A DNA stretch of 5,301 nucleotides from an uncultured euryarchaeote (GTDB lineage: Archaea > Thermoplasmatota > Poseidoniia > Poseidoniales > Thalassarchaeaceae), in assembly GCA_937901365.1 (NCBI GenBank), contig CALCEF010000038.1:1-5301 (forward strand), in the 5' to 3' direction. Both the position numbers and the translations under genes were made by a program. Below the pieces are notes generated by a model, which saw only the letters and a list, made by a program, of their open reading frames with translations, was not told where the DNA came from and did not search any database. The number at the start of each line of letters is the position of its first letter. Position 1 is the first letter of the stretch. Shown here piece after piece: positions 1 to 5,301 of the stretch.

Positions 1-659
1 GTGGGTGGACCAGTGGGCGGACCGGCAGGTGGTCCTGTTGGCGGCTCTGATGGTGTTGTAATCGCTGCTGTTGTAGTTGGTGCTGCAGGAGGGGCCGGGA
101 CTTGTTGTGATGCCAAGAGGCCACCTGCAAAGGCAGCTTGCATAGGATCGTCCGAGGTTGCTTCCGTTTCCAACACAGGATTGGTTGTTACATCCTCTTC
201 CCCAAATCCTTCCAATGCCGTTCCAAAAGCAGCAGCCATGAGATCTTCTTCCGATCTGTTCACACTTGTCGCTGAATTACTCGAAGTGATGGTTTTTCGC
301 TCAGGACGGGAAGCTGCAGCGATTCTCAAGTCGTTGGTAAATGGGCCCAATTCTATTGAACCGGGACCAGAATCAGTATTGTAGTTGATTTTGAATAACC
401 ACGCTCCAGTGTCTGATGGGACCCAAAATTTCAGCTCGTCCCCATCTCCAGATTCGATTCTTGTAGGTGAACCCAGAGGATGCGCATGCGTTCCATCCAT
501 GGCGCGAATATCCCCATTGATATCCCACAAATCACGATTTGAATCATTTGAAACATCGATTGTAACTTCAAGAATATCCTCATCATCATCATCGATTTCC
601 TCGACAACAGCCCAAAGAGTTGCGGTCACACCGCTTGATGAGGCAGTTCTCTGCGCCAT
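1..659 (-). CDS. Uncharacterised protein with beta-rich N-terminus, acidic linker and PPxG repeat tail (partial, C-terminus beyond window)
   Basis: This gene reads leftward from the ATG at 659 and is still open at base 1, giving 219 complete codons; its stop lies outside the window. The ATG is the first start after an in-frame TAG at 696-698. I see no clear Shine-Dalgarno site. Residues 1-115 alternate hydrophobic and polar residues, with strands such as ILEVTIDV, DELKFWV and AWLFKINY, which suggests a beta-sandwich or CARDB-like fold; an acidic run EIDDDDED sits at 21-28. From about 116 the chain is low-complexity and probably disordered. It carries two copies of a D-x-M-x-A-A-F-x-x-x-L motif (139-149 and 171-181), then a Pro/Ala/Thr stretch and PPTG/PPAG units from 206 to the edge. 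There is no signal peptide or membrane segment in the visible part; one could follow the PPxG linker. It starts 40 bases after the RDD gene, so co-transcription is likely. I do not recognise the family. Reading frames on the opposite strand here are Gly-rich shadows. Confidence 0.8.
   Translation of the reverse strand, partial: MAQRTASSSGVTATLWAVVEEIDDDDEDILEVTIDVSNDSNRDLWDINGDIRAMDGTHAHPLGSPTRIESGDGDELKFWVPSDTGAWLFKINYNTDSGPGSIELGPFTNDLRIAAASRPERKTITSSNSATSVNRSEEDLMAAAFGTALEGFGEEDVTTNPVLETEATSDDPMQAAFAGGLLASQQVPAPPAAPTTTAAITTPSEPPTGPPAGPPTGPP
3..44 (-). repeat. PPxG coding repeat (12-bp unit) running into the left edge
   Basis: Residues 206-219 of the leftward partial gene read as PPTG, PPAG, PPTG, PP, a four-residue unit encoded by an imperfect 12-bp repeat. 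The array is cut by the window edge, so its full length is unknown. Such runs usually act as extended, flexible linkers between folded domains or between a domain and a membrane anchor. Confidence 0.75.
117..245 (-). other. Duplicated short motif D-x-M-x-A-A-F-x-x-x-L in a disordered linker
   Basis: Within the leftward partial protein, residues 139-149 (DLMAAAFGTAL, bases 213-245) and residues 171-181 (DPMQAAFAGGL, bases 117-149) share D, M, AAF and L at the same spacing. They are separated by 21 residues of acidic, Thr/Asn-rich sequence. Each could form a short amphipathic helix. Shared spacing in an otherwise unconstrained linker suggests a repeated docking motif, but no partner is known. 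Confidence 0.55.
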
Positions 660-699
660 GAATAGACGACACGGAGCCGCTACTTGAATCCCGCTCTAT

Positions 700-1272
700 T
701 CAGCGCAGACTGTGTCGCTTCGCAGGTGGGAGTGAATTTGCGACAACAACGATGCTTGCACATGCGAGGTCTATACTCGATTGGTGAGTATGGCGCCTTC
801 GAATATGACGCCCATCGATGAACAAGAAAAACAAGTTCAACAAAGGAATGAGATAACGCAATTTTGAGATTGATCGTTTTCCACAATCAAGTCTTTGCAA
901 TGGCTCCCCGTCCTCACGTACGACCGCCAACCCAAACCAGCGTTGTCCCAGTGAACGTCCCATGCTATGTACGGTGTATTTGTGATAGAGATAATTCGAA
1001 CCAAGAATAAGAGCCCAGTTGACCAAAACAAAATACCACTCAGGCCCAATTAATGCACCGAGATTCCAAGCATATGCAATCCAAGAGCCTGTGGCGATGA
1101 GAAGAACTCCCATGACAACAGTCGTGTCGAGGATGTAGGCGAAAATGCGCTTCCAAAGTGGTGCGAGAACCGTTCCTTCTGGGACCGGCCAATGCCCTTC
1201 ACTTTCTTGGACGGCAAGTTTGGCGAGCGTAGGTCCCTTTCCATGAATTGAGATTGGGTTGTCGTGTTCCAT
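700..1272 (-). CDS. RDD family membrane protein
   Basis: This encodes a 190-residue integral membrane protein of the RDD family, whose members are poorly defined and in some cases linked to ion or solute transport. The first RDD signature is in LWKRIFAYILD (R42, D49) at the start of helix 1 (about 43-65). Helix 2 is at about 76-97. The conserved loop MGRSLGQRWFGLAVVREDG (104-122) matches the family's G-x-x-L-G-x-R-x-x-G-L-x-V-V segment. A third helix is at about 139-153, followed by a basic loop (GRHIRRRHTH) and the terminal I-D-x-A-x-A-S-I-V-V-V element. The length is typical. I chose the ATG at 1270-1272 because GGAGGG at 1278-1283 lies 5 bases upstream. An earlier in-frame ATG at 1327-1329 would add 19 Cys/Arg-rich residues and overlap the helicase by 17 bases, without a comparable site. 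The gene lies 40 bases after the helicase and 40 before the next gene. The substrate cannot be inferred. Confidence 0.85.
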   Translation of the reverse strand: MEHDNPISIHGKGPTLAKLAVQESEGHWPVPEGTVLAPLWKRIFAYILDTTVVMGVLLIATGSWIAYAWNLGALIGPEWYFVLVNWALILGSNYLYHKYTVHSMGRSLGQRWFGLAVVREDGEPLQRLDCGKRSISKLRYLIPLLNLFFLFIDGRHIRRRHTHQSSIDLACASIVVVANSLPPAKRHSLR

Positions 1273-1277
1273 ATCTT

Positions 1278-1283
1278 CCCTCC
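1278..1283 (-). promoter_or_regulatory. Shine-Dalgarno site deciding the RDD gene start
   Basis: The minus strand reads GGAGGG here, 5 bases before the ATG at 1272. It is a strong match to the anti-Shine-Dalgarno sequence and selects this start over the upstream in-frame ATG at 1329. It also fits translation of an internal cistron on a longer transcript. Confidence 0.7.
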
Positions 1284-1312
1284 ATTTGTTGCCGCATCGA
1301 TTCCCCTTAATG

Positions 1313-3331
1313 TCACATATGCAGAACATGATACGCTTCTAGTCCTCGTTCTGAAGCCCAATCACACCACGAAGCCCAACTGGAATCATTTCTCAGTGTA
1401 CGAGGATGTCCAAGCAGAATCAAGCCTCTCCGGGCACGTGTGATAGCGACGTTCAACCGCCGTCGATCGGTAAGGAATCCCATCTCACCAGTGTCATTTG
1501 CTCGGACAGCAGAGAGCACAATCACATCTTTCTCTCGGCCTTGGTATCCATCCACCGTCTTGATTTCCAATCCATGATAACGCTCGTGTTCTTCTCGACC
1601 ACCTGCGCTCTCAAATAGATCATTCAACAATCTAACCTGTCCACTATATGGAGTCACTACCCCAATCTCCGAAGGTGTGATATCTCCACCAGAAAGCAAC
1701 ATATCGACCACACGTACTGCCAGTCCAGCCTCATCCATATTCTGTTTAGATGCTCCATCCGGACTGGTATCTTCTGAACCTTCTACGGGAACAAATGCGA
1801 CAGGCGCGTCCCAATCTGGCCATACAAACCCAGCCGGTGCCGACCGTTCTTCAGCAGAAACCCCGTCTTCCAATTGACCACCATAGAAGCGCTCACTCGG
1901 CCATTCTCTGATGACTGGATGCATTCGATATTGTGTCGTGAGCATTGTAGAGGGTGCGCCAAGTGCTATCATTCGTTCAAAAAGTGAACAAGACAATCCT
2001 TCATGTTCCGCTCTGCGGGAGATTACAGTAGGTGGTAGTTGGTGATGATCTCCAACCATCACCACATGTCGAGCACCTTTGGTTAGGGGAATCAGTGTTG
2101 CTGGCTCAGTCGCCTGAGTTGCTTCGTCCAGAAGCACGAGTGGGAATCGCCTTGAATCCAACAACAAATCCCCTGCTCCAACACAGGTTGCACAGATGAC
2201 TTGAGCGTGCTCCAATATGTCATCTCGCATTTCATTTTCAATACGACGGACATCCTTCCAACCCTTGTTGATATCTCGATGTGCCAATCCTTTCTCTTTG
2301 CCTTTGAGTGAGGGCAATCTACGCATGGCATCTTCGTTCAGAGCAATCAGCGTTTCAACATCTTCACGCAGATGGTGTTCCTCCATTTGCGCAGCCATGG
2401 TCGCATCTCTAAGCGCTTCACGAACTTTCACAGGTTGACCAAGTCGAATCGCCTTGACGCCTTGTTCCAAGAGCCCCTCCAATAGATTGTCTACAGCCAC
2501 ATTGGAATCAGCTACAGCCAACACGGGCCCAGCCCCGTTTCGCGCCCAAGCTGCAAGAATTCGCACAGCGGTGTGAGTTTTTCCAGTTCCAGGAGGGCCT
2601 TGGATTAGAGATAAACGGTTTTGCATGGCTTTTGTGAATGCCTCTGATTGACTTGAATTGAGATTACCAGTATGGTTCGCTTGTGCCGCTAACCGTTTCT
2701 GTATGCCCCCCATGTTTGCAGGGCGCGAAGCGCTTCCTTCCATGTCTCTAACCTGGCCATAAAACAGTTCTCGAAGCATCGTTGAACTCTCATCGCTAAA
2801 CAGCGACTCTAGTGCGTTCGCCATCCGATCATGTGCAACGCGATTTGCGCCCCGGTCAAGTCGCCAAGTATCCGACCTAATTTTTTCGGGCTGTTGGGTG
2901 ACAACCACACGGATGAATTTTCGAGAACGTGACAAAACAGTGCCTTCAATCACTTTTTCCTTCAAGGGATTTTTTCGAGAAAGGATCACAATATCTCCAT
3001 GTCGAAAACGATGATGGGGAAGGGCTTCCCCTCGTGTGAATAATTTGACGATTCTCTGCCCGAATAACCACCCATCGTTACGACCTTCGAGATCAAAGAG
3101 AGTGATTCCATTTTCGACTAATCTCTCGCGACTCCATTTTTTCAAGCGTTCTTCTACAGCAGCCATTTCGTCTTCCAGTTCCCATTCGATGAGTTTGTTG
3201 AATTTTTCAAAATGATCCTGTGAACGGGGAAAAGAAACCCCGTCGCTTTCTTCATCACTCTCTCTGTGGGCAGAAGAACCCGCAGGCGGACCACGCTTGA
3301 TGCGACGAACCTTCCCCTTACGGTCCGCCAT
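1313..3331 (-). CDS. IGHMBP2/Upf1-like superfamily 1B DNA/RNA helicase
   Basis: This encodes a 672-residue cytoplasmic ATP-dependent helicase. The related enzymes IGHMBP2 and Upf1 move 5' to 3' on single-stranded RNA or DNA. A charged tail (1-35) leads into the family's N-terminal region (about 40-170), with the stalk helix and beta-barrel 1B domain (LPHHRFRHGDIVIL, RLDRGANRVAHDRM). The helicase core follows: Q-motif glutamine at 228, Walker A GPPGTGKT (245-252), motif Ia ADSNVAVDNL (274-283), Walker B LLDEATQA (400-407), motif III VGDHHQLPP (426-434), motif IV QYRMHP (467-472), VTPYSGQ (559-565), motif V DGYQGREKDVIVLS (594-607) and motif VI RRLNVAITRAR (624-634). All catalytic residues look intact. 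A charged helical insertion (about 312-375) sits between Ia and II. There is no R3H or zinc-finger domain. I chose the ATG at 3329-3331. An in-frame GTG at 3368-3370 would add 13 residues and cannot be excluded. The gene heads the leftward set and diverges from the zinc-ribbon gene. Confidence 0.93.
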   Translation of the reverse strand: MADRKGKVRRIKRGPPAGSSAHRESDEESDGVSFPRSQDHFEKFNKLIEWELEDEMAAVEERLKKWSRERLVENGITLFDLEGRNDGWLFGQRIVKLFTRGEALPHHRFRHGDIVILSRKNPLKEKVIEGTVLSRSRKFIRVVVTQQPEKIRSDTWRLDRGANRVAHDRMANALESLFSDESSTMLRELFYGQVRDMEGSASRPANMGGIQKRLAAQANHTGNLNSSQSEAFTKAMQNRLSLIQGPPGTGKTHTAVRILAAWARNGAGPVLAVADSNVAVDNLLEGLLEQGVKAIRLGQPVKVREALRDATMAAQMEEHHLREDVETLIALNEDAMRRLPSLKGKEKGLAHRDINKGWKDVRRIENEMRDDILEHAQVICATCVGAGDLLLDSRRFPLVLLDEATQATEPATLIPLTKGARHVVMVGDHHQLPPTVISRRAEHEGLSCSLFERMIALGAPSTMLTTQYRMHPVIREWPSERFYGGQLEDGVSAEERSAPAGFVWPDWDAPVAFVPVEGSEDTSPDGASKQNMDEAGLAVRVVDMLLSGGDITPSEIGVVTPYSGQVRLLNDLFESAGGREEHERYHGLEIKTVDGYQGREKDVIVLSAVRANDTGEMGFLTDRRRLNVAITRARRGLILLGHPRTLRNDSSWASWCDWASERGLEAYHVLHM

Positions 3332-3377
3332 GTTGAGTCGTGATACACGGATGCCTTTGGACCCTCCCACCTCTTCG

Positions 3378-3396
3378 TTGGCCCCTACAGGGCCAA
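3378..3396. promoter_or_regulatory. Inverted repeat, candidate operator between divergent genes
   Basis: The sequence TTGGCCC-CTACA-GGGCCAA has perfect 7-bp arms and a 5-base spacer. It lies between the divergent starts, about 27 bases from the TATA-like element proposed for the helicase and about 40 bases from the one proposed for the zinc-ribbon gene. There is no T-tract, so a terminator is unlikely. A dimeric repressor or activator site is possible but unproven. If the helicase starts at the GTG at 3370, the repeat would lie about where its transcription starts. Confidence 0.45.
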
Positions 3397-3404
3397 TCTG
3401 TGAA

Positions 3405-3412
3405 CATTGTAT
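3405..3412 (-). promoter_or_regulatory. TATA-like element, candidate helicase promoter
   Basis: The minus strand reads ATACAATG. With the usual archaeal spacing of about 25 bases, transcription would begin near 3380-3385. That gives a leader of about 50 bases to the ATG at 3331, or about 12 bases to the GTG at 3370. The match to a TATA box is only moderate. Confidence 0.3.
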
Positions 3413-3434
3413 CCTTCAAGCGGGGGGCAGCGAA

Positions 3435-3444
3435 TCTTATACAG
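3435..3444 (+). promoter_or_regulatory. TATA-like element, candidate promoter of the zinc-ribbon gene
   Basis: TCTTATACAG on the plus strand resembles an archaeal TATA box and is centred about 37 bases before the ATG at 3477. Transcription would start near 3465, leaving a leader of about 10 bases. This geometry supports the 3477 start over an in-frame GTG at 3450, which lies too close to the box to be on the transcript. Confidence 0.45.
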
Positions 3445-3466
3445 GAATTGTGAGCGCCCTTATTTT

Positions 3467-3474
3467 GGGTGGGG
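3467..3474 (+). promoter_or_regulatory. Possible ribosome binding site of the zinc-ribbon gene
   Basis: GGGTGGGG precedes the ATG at 3477. The GGTG core (3468-3471) is 5 bases from the start codon. The match is weaker than GGAGG, so its use is uncertain on such a short leader. Confidence 0.35.
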
Positions 3475-3476
3475 CA

Positions 3477-4547
3477 ATGTTTGGCCGCAAACGGAAGAAA
3501 GAGGCCGAAGGCCAAATCTGTCCATTGTGCCAATTGTCGAACGACGAGGATGCCCCTTCCTGCACTCGGTGTTACTACGAATTCACGGTCGCTGCTCACC
3601 GCCAAACCGTTTCTGAAATCACCGACGAAGAAAGCGGTGGGTTGTTCGATGCACTTCTGGAAGAGGAGGAAGAAGTAGACGATGATAATCCTCTAGTGGA
3701 TTGGACGAGTCATTCATTTTCGATGGATGATATGACCGTTGAGGTTTCACCTTACGATGAGGATGGCTTGGTGGAGGTCGATCAATCCGTCTCAATGGAG
3801 CATCAGTTTGATGCTCCTCAGCAAGTTGCTAGGGTTAAAGGAGAGAAGAAAGAGGAAGAAGAATATGTTCTCACTGCCGCTGACGCCCCAAAAAATGTCA
3901 CGAAATTCGACACTGGCGATGGACCCGATTTGGCCTTCGAGGAGGAAGAGTACAGCGCCCCAGTAGTCAAACTTGTTGAAATGACTGAAAGCGAAGACAT
4001 TGAACCAGTCAAATCCGCGACTTCGGTTTTGGATGAGGATGAGATGGCTGAAGATGTTGAGCCAGAAGCCACCCCTCAACCAGTAGCTCAGGTCGAACCA
4101 ATCCAAACACCAACCCCTGTTCCAATTCCTAATACTCCCGCAGTTCCAGCAATTCCTAATATTCCAGCAATTCCAGAAGTTCCAGCAATCCCGGAAGTTC
4201 CAACAGTACCGGCAATCGCAACTCCTGAACCAATCAGTTCACCGCCGGCCGCACCATCCGGAATCTGGCCATGGCCCCAATCGGATGCCTGGGATGATGC
4301 CACAGTTCGCAAGGCTCTACGGGATGCGATGGAATCCGCCAAGAGTGGAGATATTGCAGCCTCAAAGAGAACGTTGGTGACTTTGGGCCCTCATCTTGGC
4401 GATCGTGTCGATCTCGTATTCCACGTGGGCGTTTTGCTCAAGAAATTCGAGCAGGACGACGTCATGCGTCGTATGATTGAGGCAGCGCGAAGTCAACACC
4501 CGGATTCCCCGGAAGTGGCCAAAGCGGTCCAGCATCTTCTTTCCTGA
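3477..4547 (+). CDS. Uncharacterised zinc-ribbon protein with acidic and Pro-rich linkers and a helical C-terminal domain
   Basis: This encodes a 356-residue protein with no signal peptide or membrane segment. A basic start (FGRKRKK, 2-8) is followed by a small zinc ribbon, CPLC at 15-18 and CTRC at 29-32, a C-x2-C...C-x2-C arrangement fit for one zinc ion. Residues 45-205 form a strongly acidic, probably disordered linker with runs such as LEEEEEVDDD (61-70), KKEEEEY (124-130) and FEEEEY (154-159). A Pro-rich segment (208-260) holds six-residue PAIPEV-type units. The last 85 residues, from WPWPQSDAW, look all-helical: RKALRDAMESAKSGD and DLVFHVGVLLKKF resemble TPR-like hairpins. The ATG at 3477 is preferred because the reading frame upstream runs into the opposing helicase gene and a TATA-like box sits about 37 bases before it. 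The layout suggests an adapter or scaffold: a metal-bound module tethered to a helical binding domain. The family and partner are not recognised. A GNAT gene follows after 32 bases. Confidence 0.87.
   Translation: MFGRKRKKEAEGQICPLCQLSNDEDAPSCTRCYYEFTVAAHRQTVSEITDEESGGLFDALLEEEEEVDDDNPLVDWTSHSFSMDDMTVEVSPYDEDGLVEVDQSVSMEHQFDAPQQVARVKGEKKEEEEYVLTAADAPKNVTKFDTGDGPDLAFEEEEYSAPVVKLVEMTESEDIEPVKSATSVLDEDEMAEDVEPEATPQPVAQVEPIQTPTPVPIPNTPAVPAIPNIPAIPEVPAIPEVPTVPAIATPEPISSPPAAPSGIWPWPQSDAWDDATVRKALRDAMESAKSGDIAASKRTLVTLGPHLGDRVDLVFHVGVLLKKFEQDDVMRRMIEAARSQHPDSPEVAKAVQHLLS
4110..4217 (+). repeat. Tandem 18-bp coding repeat (PAIPEV-type units)
   Basis: Residues 212-247 of the zinc-ribbon protein form a Pro-every-third-residue segment. 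Its core, 4146-4199, is three consecutive 18-bp units coding for PAIPNI, PAIPEV and PAIPEV, most identical at CCAGCAATnCC. Degenerate units flank it (PTPVPIPNTPAV before, PTVPAI after). The pattern suggests growth by slippage or unequal exchange, giving a stiff extended linker. Copy number may vary among strains. Confidence 0.8.
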
Positions 4548-4579
4548 AGGCATAAACCCCGTCAACACATGGGTCCTTT

Positions 4580-5149
4580 GTGCGTCCAATTGCAGAGGTT
4601 GTGTGCGATGAGAATCTGCGGTTGGTACCGTGCCACCCAACCCATCAGTTCTCCATACTCGAAGCGATGAGTGAAAATATTGCGGATATTGATCAGGCAA
4701 TGCCTTGGTTGGATGTGGAAGAGCCCCTCCCTCCTCAAATCGAGCGATATTTGATCGATGCAGAGAGGCGCGGTAGAGGTGGCATGTCATATCACTGGTC
4801 TGTGATTTGCTCAGATGGGTTTGCAGGTCTCATTGCGCTGGATCACACATCTACGTTGATTGAAGGTCACTGGAATTTGGGTTATTGGATTCGGCGAAGT
4901 TGTCAGCAAAAGGGATTGTGCAGCAAGTCGATTGATGCCGTTCTAAATTGGATTGGACGAGGTGGTTTGACATCAGTAGAAATGGCTGTAAGTCCAGACA
5001 ACATTGCCGGCCTCAAAACAGTAGAATCTGCCGCCCGCCGATGGAATGGACATCCGTTGAATGAACAAATCGAGGCAGTGATTGGAGGGGAACTCGTAGC
5101 ACACGATTGCTGGTTGATTCCTCGGTTGCCGCTGGAGGCCTCCAAATGA
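4580..5149 (+). CDS. GNAT-family N-acetyltransferase, RimJ/RimL-like
   Basis: This encodes a 189-residue acetyltransferase that probably moves an acetyl group from acetyl-CoA to an amine in the cytoplasm. The RimJ/RimL-type layout is visible: ENLRLVPCHPTH at the start, a helical segment ending MPWLD (41-45), the strand pair WSVICSDGFAGLIALDHT (73-90), and motif A at GYWIRRSCQQKGLCSKSIDAVLNW (101-124). Motif B is at SVEMAVSPDNIAGLKTVES (132-150), with the usual conserved Asn at 141. The CoA loop Q/R-x-x-G-x-G/A reads QQKGLC, with Cys at the last position, and the common GF after motif B is replaced by RRWNGHP. The family is therefore clear, but the copy is divergent and its substrate is unknown. 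GTG at 4580 is the first start after an in-frame TAA at 4553; no Shine-Dalgarno site is seen. An internal GTG at 4601 is an alternative. It follows the zinc-ribbon gene by 32 bases and overlaps the next gene by four. Confidence 0.85.
   Translation: MRPIAEVVCDENLRLVPCHPTHQFSILEAMSENIADIDQAMPWLDVEEPLPPQIERYLIDAERRGRGGMSYHWSVICSDGFAGLIALDHTSTLIEGHWNLGYWIRRSCQQKGLCSKSIDAVLNWIGRGGLTSVEMAVSPDNIAGLKTVESAARRWNGHPLNEQIEAVIGGELVAHDCWLIPRLPLEASK
5133..5138 (+). promoter_or_regulatory. Shine-Dalgarno site of the right-edge gene
   Basis: TGGAGG lies 7 bases before the ATG at 5146, inside the end of the acetyltransferase gene. Together with the ATGA overlap it supports the start and suggests translational coupling. 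Confidence 0.65.
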
Positions 5150-5301
5150 CGGCATGGCTGAGTGTTGACACAGACGATCTGATTCACCTGCCATCAAATC
5201 GTGGTCACCCTCATCGCTCATCAGAGCCAATGCCAAGTTGGCACACTCAGGGGTATCGTGCTACAAGCCGATTGCTGGAGGCCACGGATCAATTCATCGA
5301 A
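5146..5301 (+). CDS. N-terminal fragment of an unidentified protein, possibly polysaccharide-deacetylase-like (partial)
   Basis: The ATG at 5146-5148 overlaps the acetyltransferase stop codon as ATGA and has GGAGG 7 bases upstream, so this is very likely a real gene in the same transcript. It stays open for 52 codons to the window edge. The protein begins MTAWLSVDTDDLIHLPSN and reaches TSRLLEATDQFIE. The opening hydrophobic strand followed by S-V-D-x-D-D, then a Thr-x-x-L-L-E helix, resembles the start of polysaccharide deacetylase (NodB-like) domains. In those, an Asp pair near the N-terminus helps bind metal and a helix precedes the next strand. No later catalytic motif is visible, so the assignment is tentative. 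If correct, the neighbouring acetyltransferase could also act on sugars, which is speculation. Confidence 0.65.
   Translation, partial: MTAWLSVDTDDLIHLPSNRGHPHRSSEPMPSWHTQGYRATSRLLEATDQFIE

Noticed and set aside
1..687. Plus-strand open frames, including a Gly/Val-rich one at 1-384 and another at 385-687
   Set aside because: They are antisense to a leftward coding frame with coherent domain structure. The Gly-rich start is simply the complement of the PPxG codons.
3378..3396. Intrinsic transcription terminator
   Set aside because: No T-rich tract follows the stem on either strand, and it lies between divergent gene starts rather than after a gene end.
3297..3476. Upstream extension of the zinc-ribbon reading frame to an ATG at 3297
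   Set aside because: The extension overlaps the divergent helicase start, lies upstream of the TATA-like box, and reads as sequence without domain character. The ATG at 3477 begins the protein cleanly.
4110..4217. CRISPR-like repeat array
   Set aside because: The units are 18 bases, contiguous, in frame and coding for a Pro-rich linker. There are no spacers.
4548..4579. Weak ACCC/GGGT hairpin between the zinc-ribbon and acetyltransferase genes
   Set aside because: It has only four paired bases and no T-tract, well within chance.
4569..4670. ATG at 4569 as a start for the acetyltransferase
   Set aside because: It is out of frame with the acetyltransferase and reaches a stop after about 33 codons.
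4362..4790. Minus-strand open frame of 142 codons
   Set aside because: It spans the ends of two well-supported plus-strand genes and shows no recognisable domain.

Overview
The window looks like a tightly packed archaeal chromosome segment. A marine Poseidoniales-type (Marine Group II) euryarchaeon is my best guess. This rests on gene style: an IGHMBP2-type SF1 helicase, soluble proteins with long acidic and proline-rich linkers (PPxG and PAIPEV units), TATA-like promoter elements close to start codons, mixed use of Shine-Dalgarno sites, and moderate GC. No rRNA or other marker is present, so the assignment is an inference.

Layout: two gene sets diverge from an intergenic region at about 3332-3476. 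Leftward (minus strand) run a 672-residue IGHMBP2/Upf1-like helicase (3331-1313), a small RDD-family membrane protein (1272-700), and a gene cut off by the left edge (659-1). That last gene encodes a beta-rich N-terminal region, an acidic linker with a duplicated D-x-M-x-A-A-F motif, and a PPxG repeat tail. Each of the two gaps in this set is 40 bases, so one operon is likely. Rightward (plus strand) run a 356-residue protein (3477-4547) with an N-terminal four-cysteine zinc ribbon, an acidic linker, a Pro-rich repeat and a C-terminal helical domain. It is followed by a RimJ/RimL-like GNAT acetyltransferase (4580-5149). A gene overlapping that one by ATGA (5146 to the right edge) may be a polysaccharide-deacetylase-like protein.

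The divergent intergenic region holds a TATA-like box facing each way and a perfect 7-bp inverted repeat (TTGGCCC / GGGCCAA, 5-base spacer) that could be an operator. Coding density is otherwise very high. I see no mobile element, CRISPR array, rRNA or tRNA gene.

The helicase, RDD protein and GNAT enzyme belong to known families. The two linker-rich proteins match no family I can name and are the least explained part of the window. I find no convincing evidence of a new multi-gene defence or metabolic system here.
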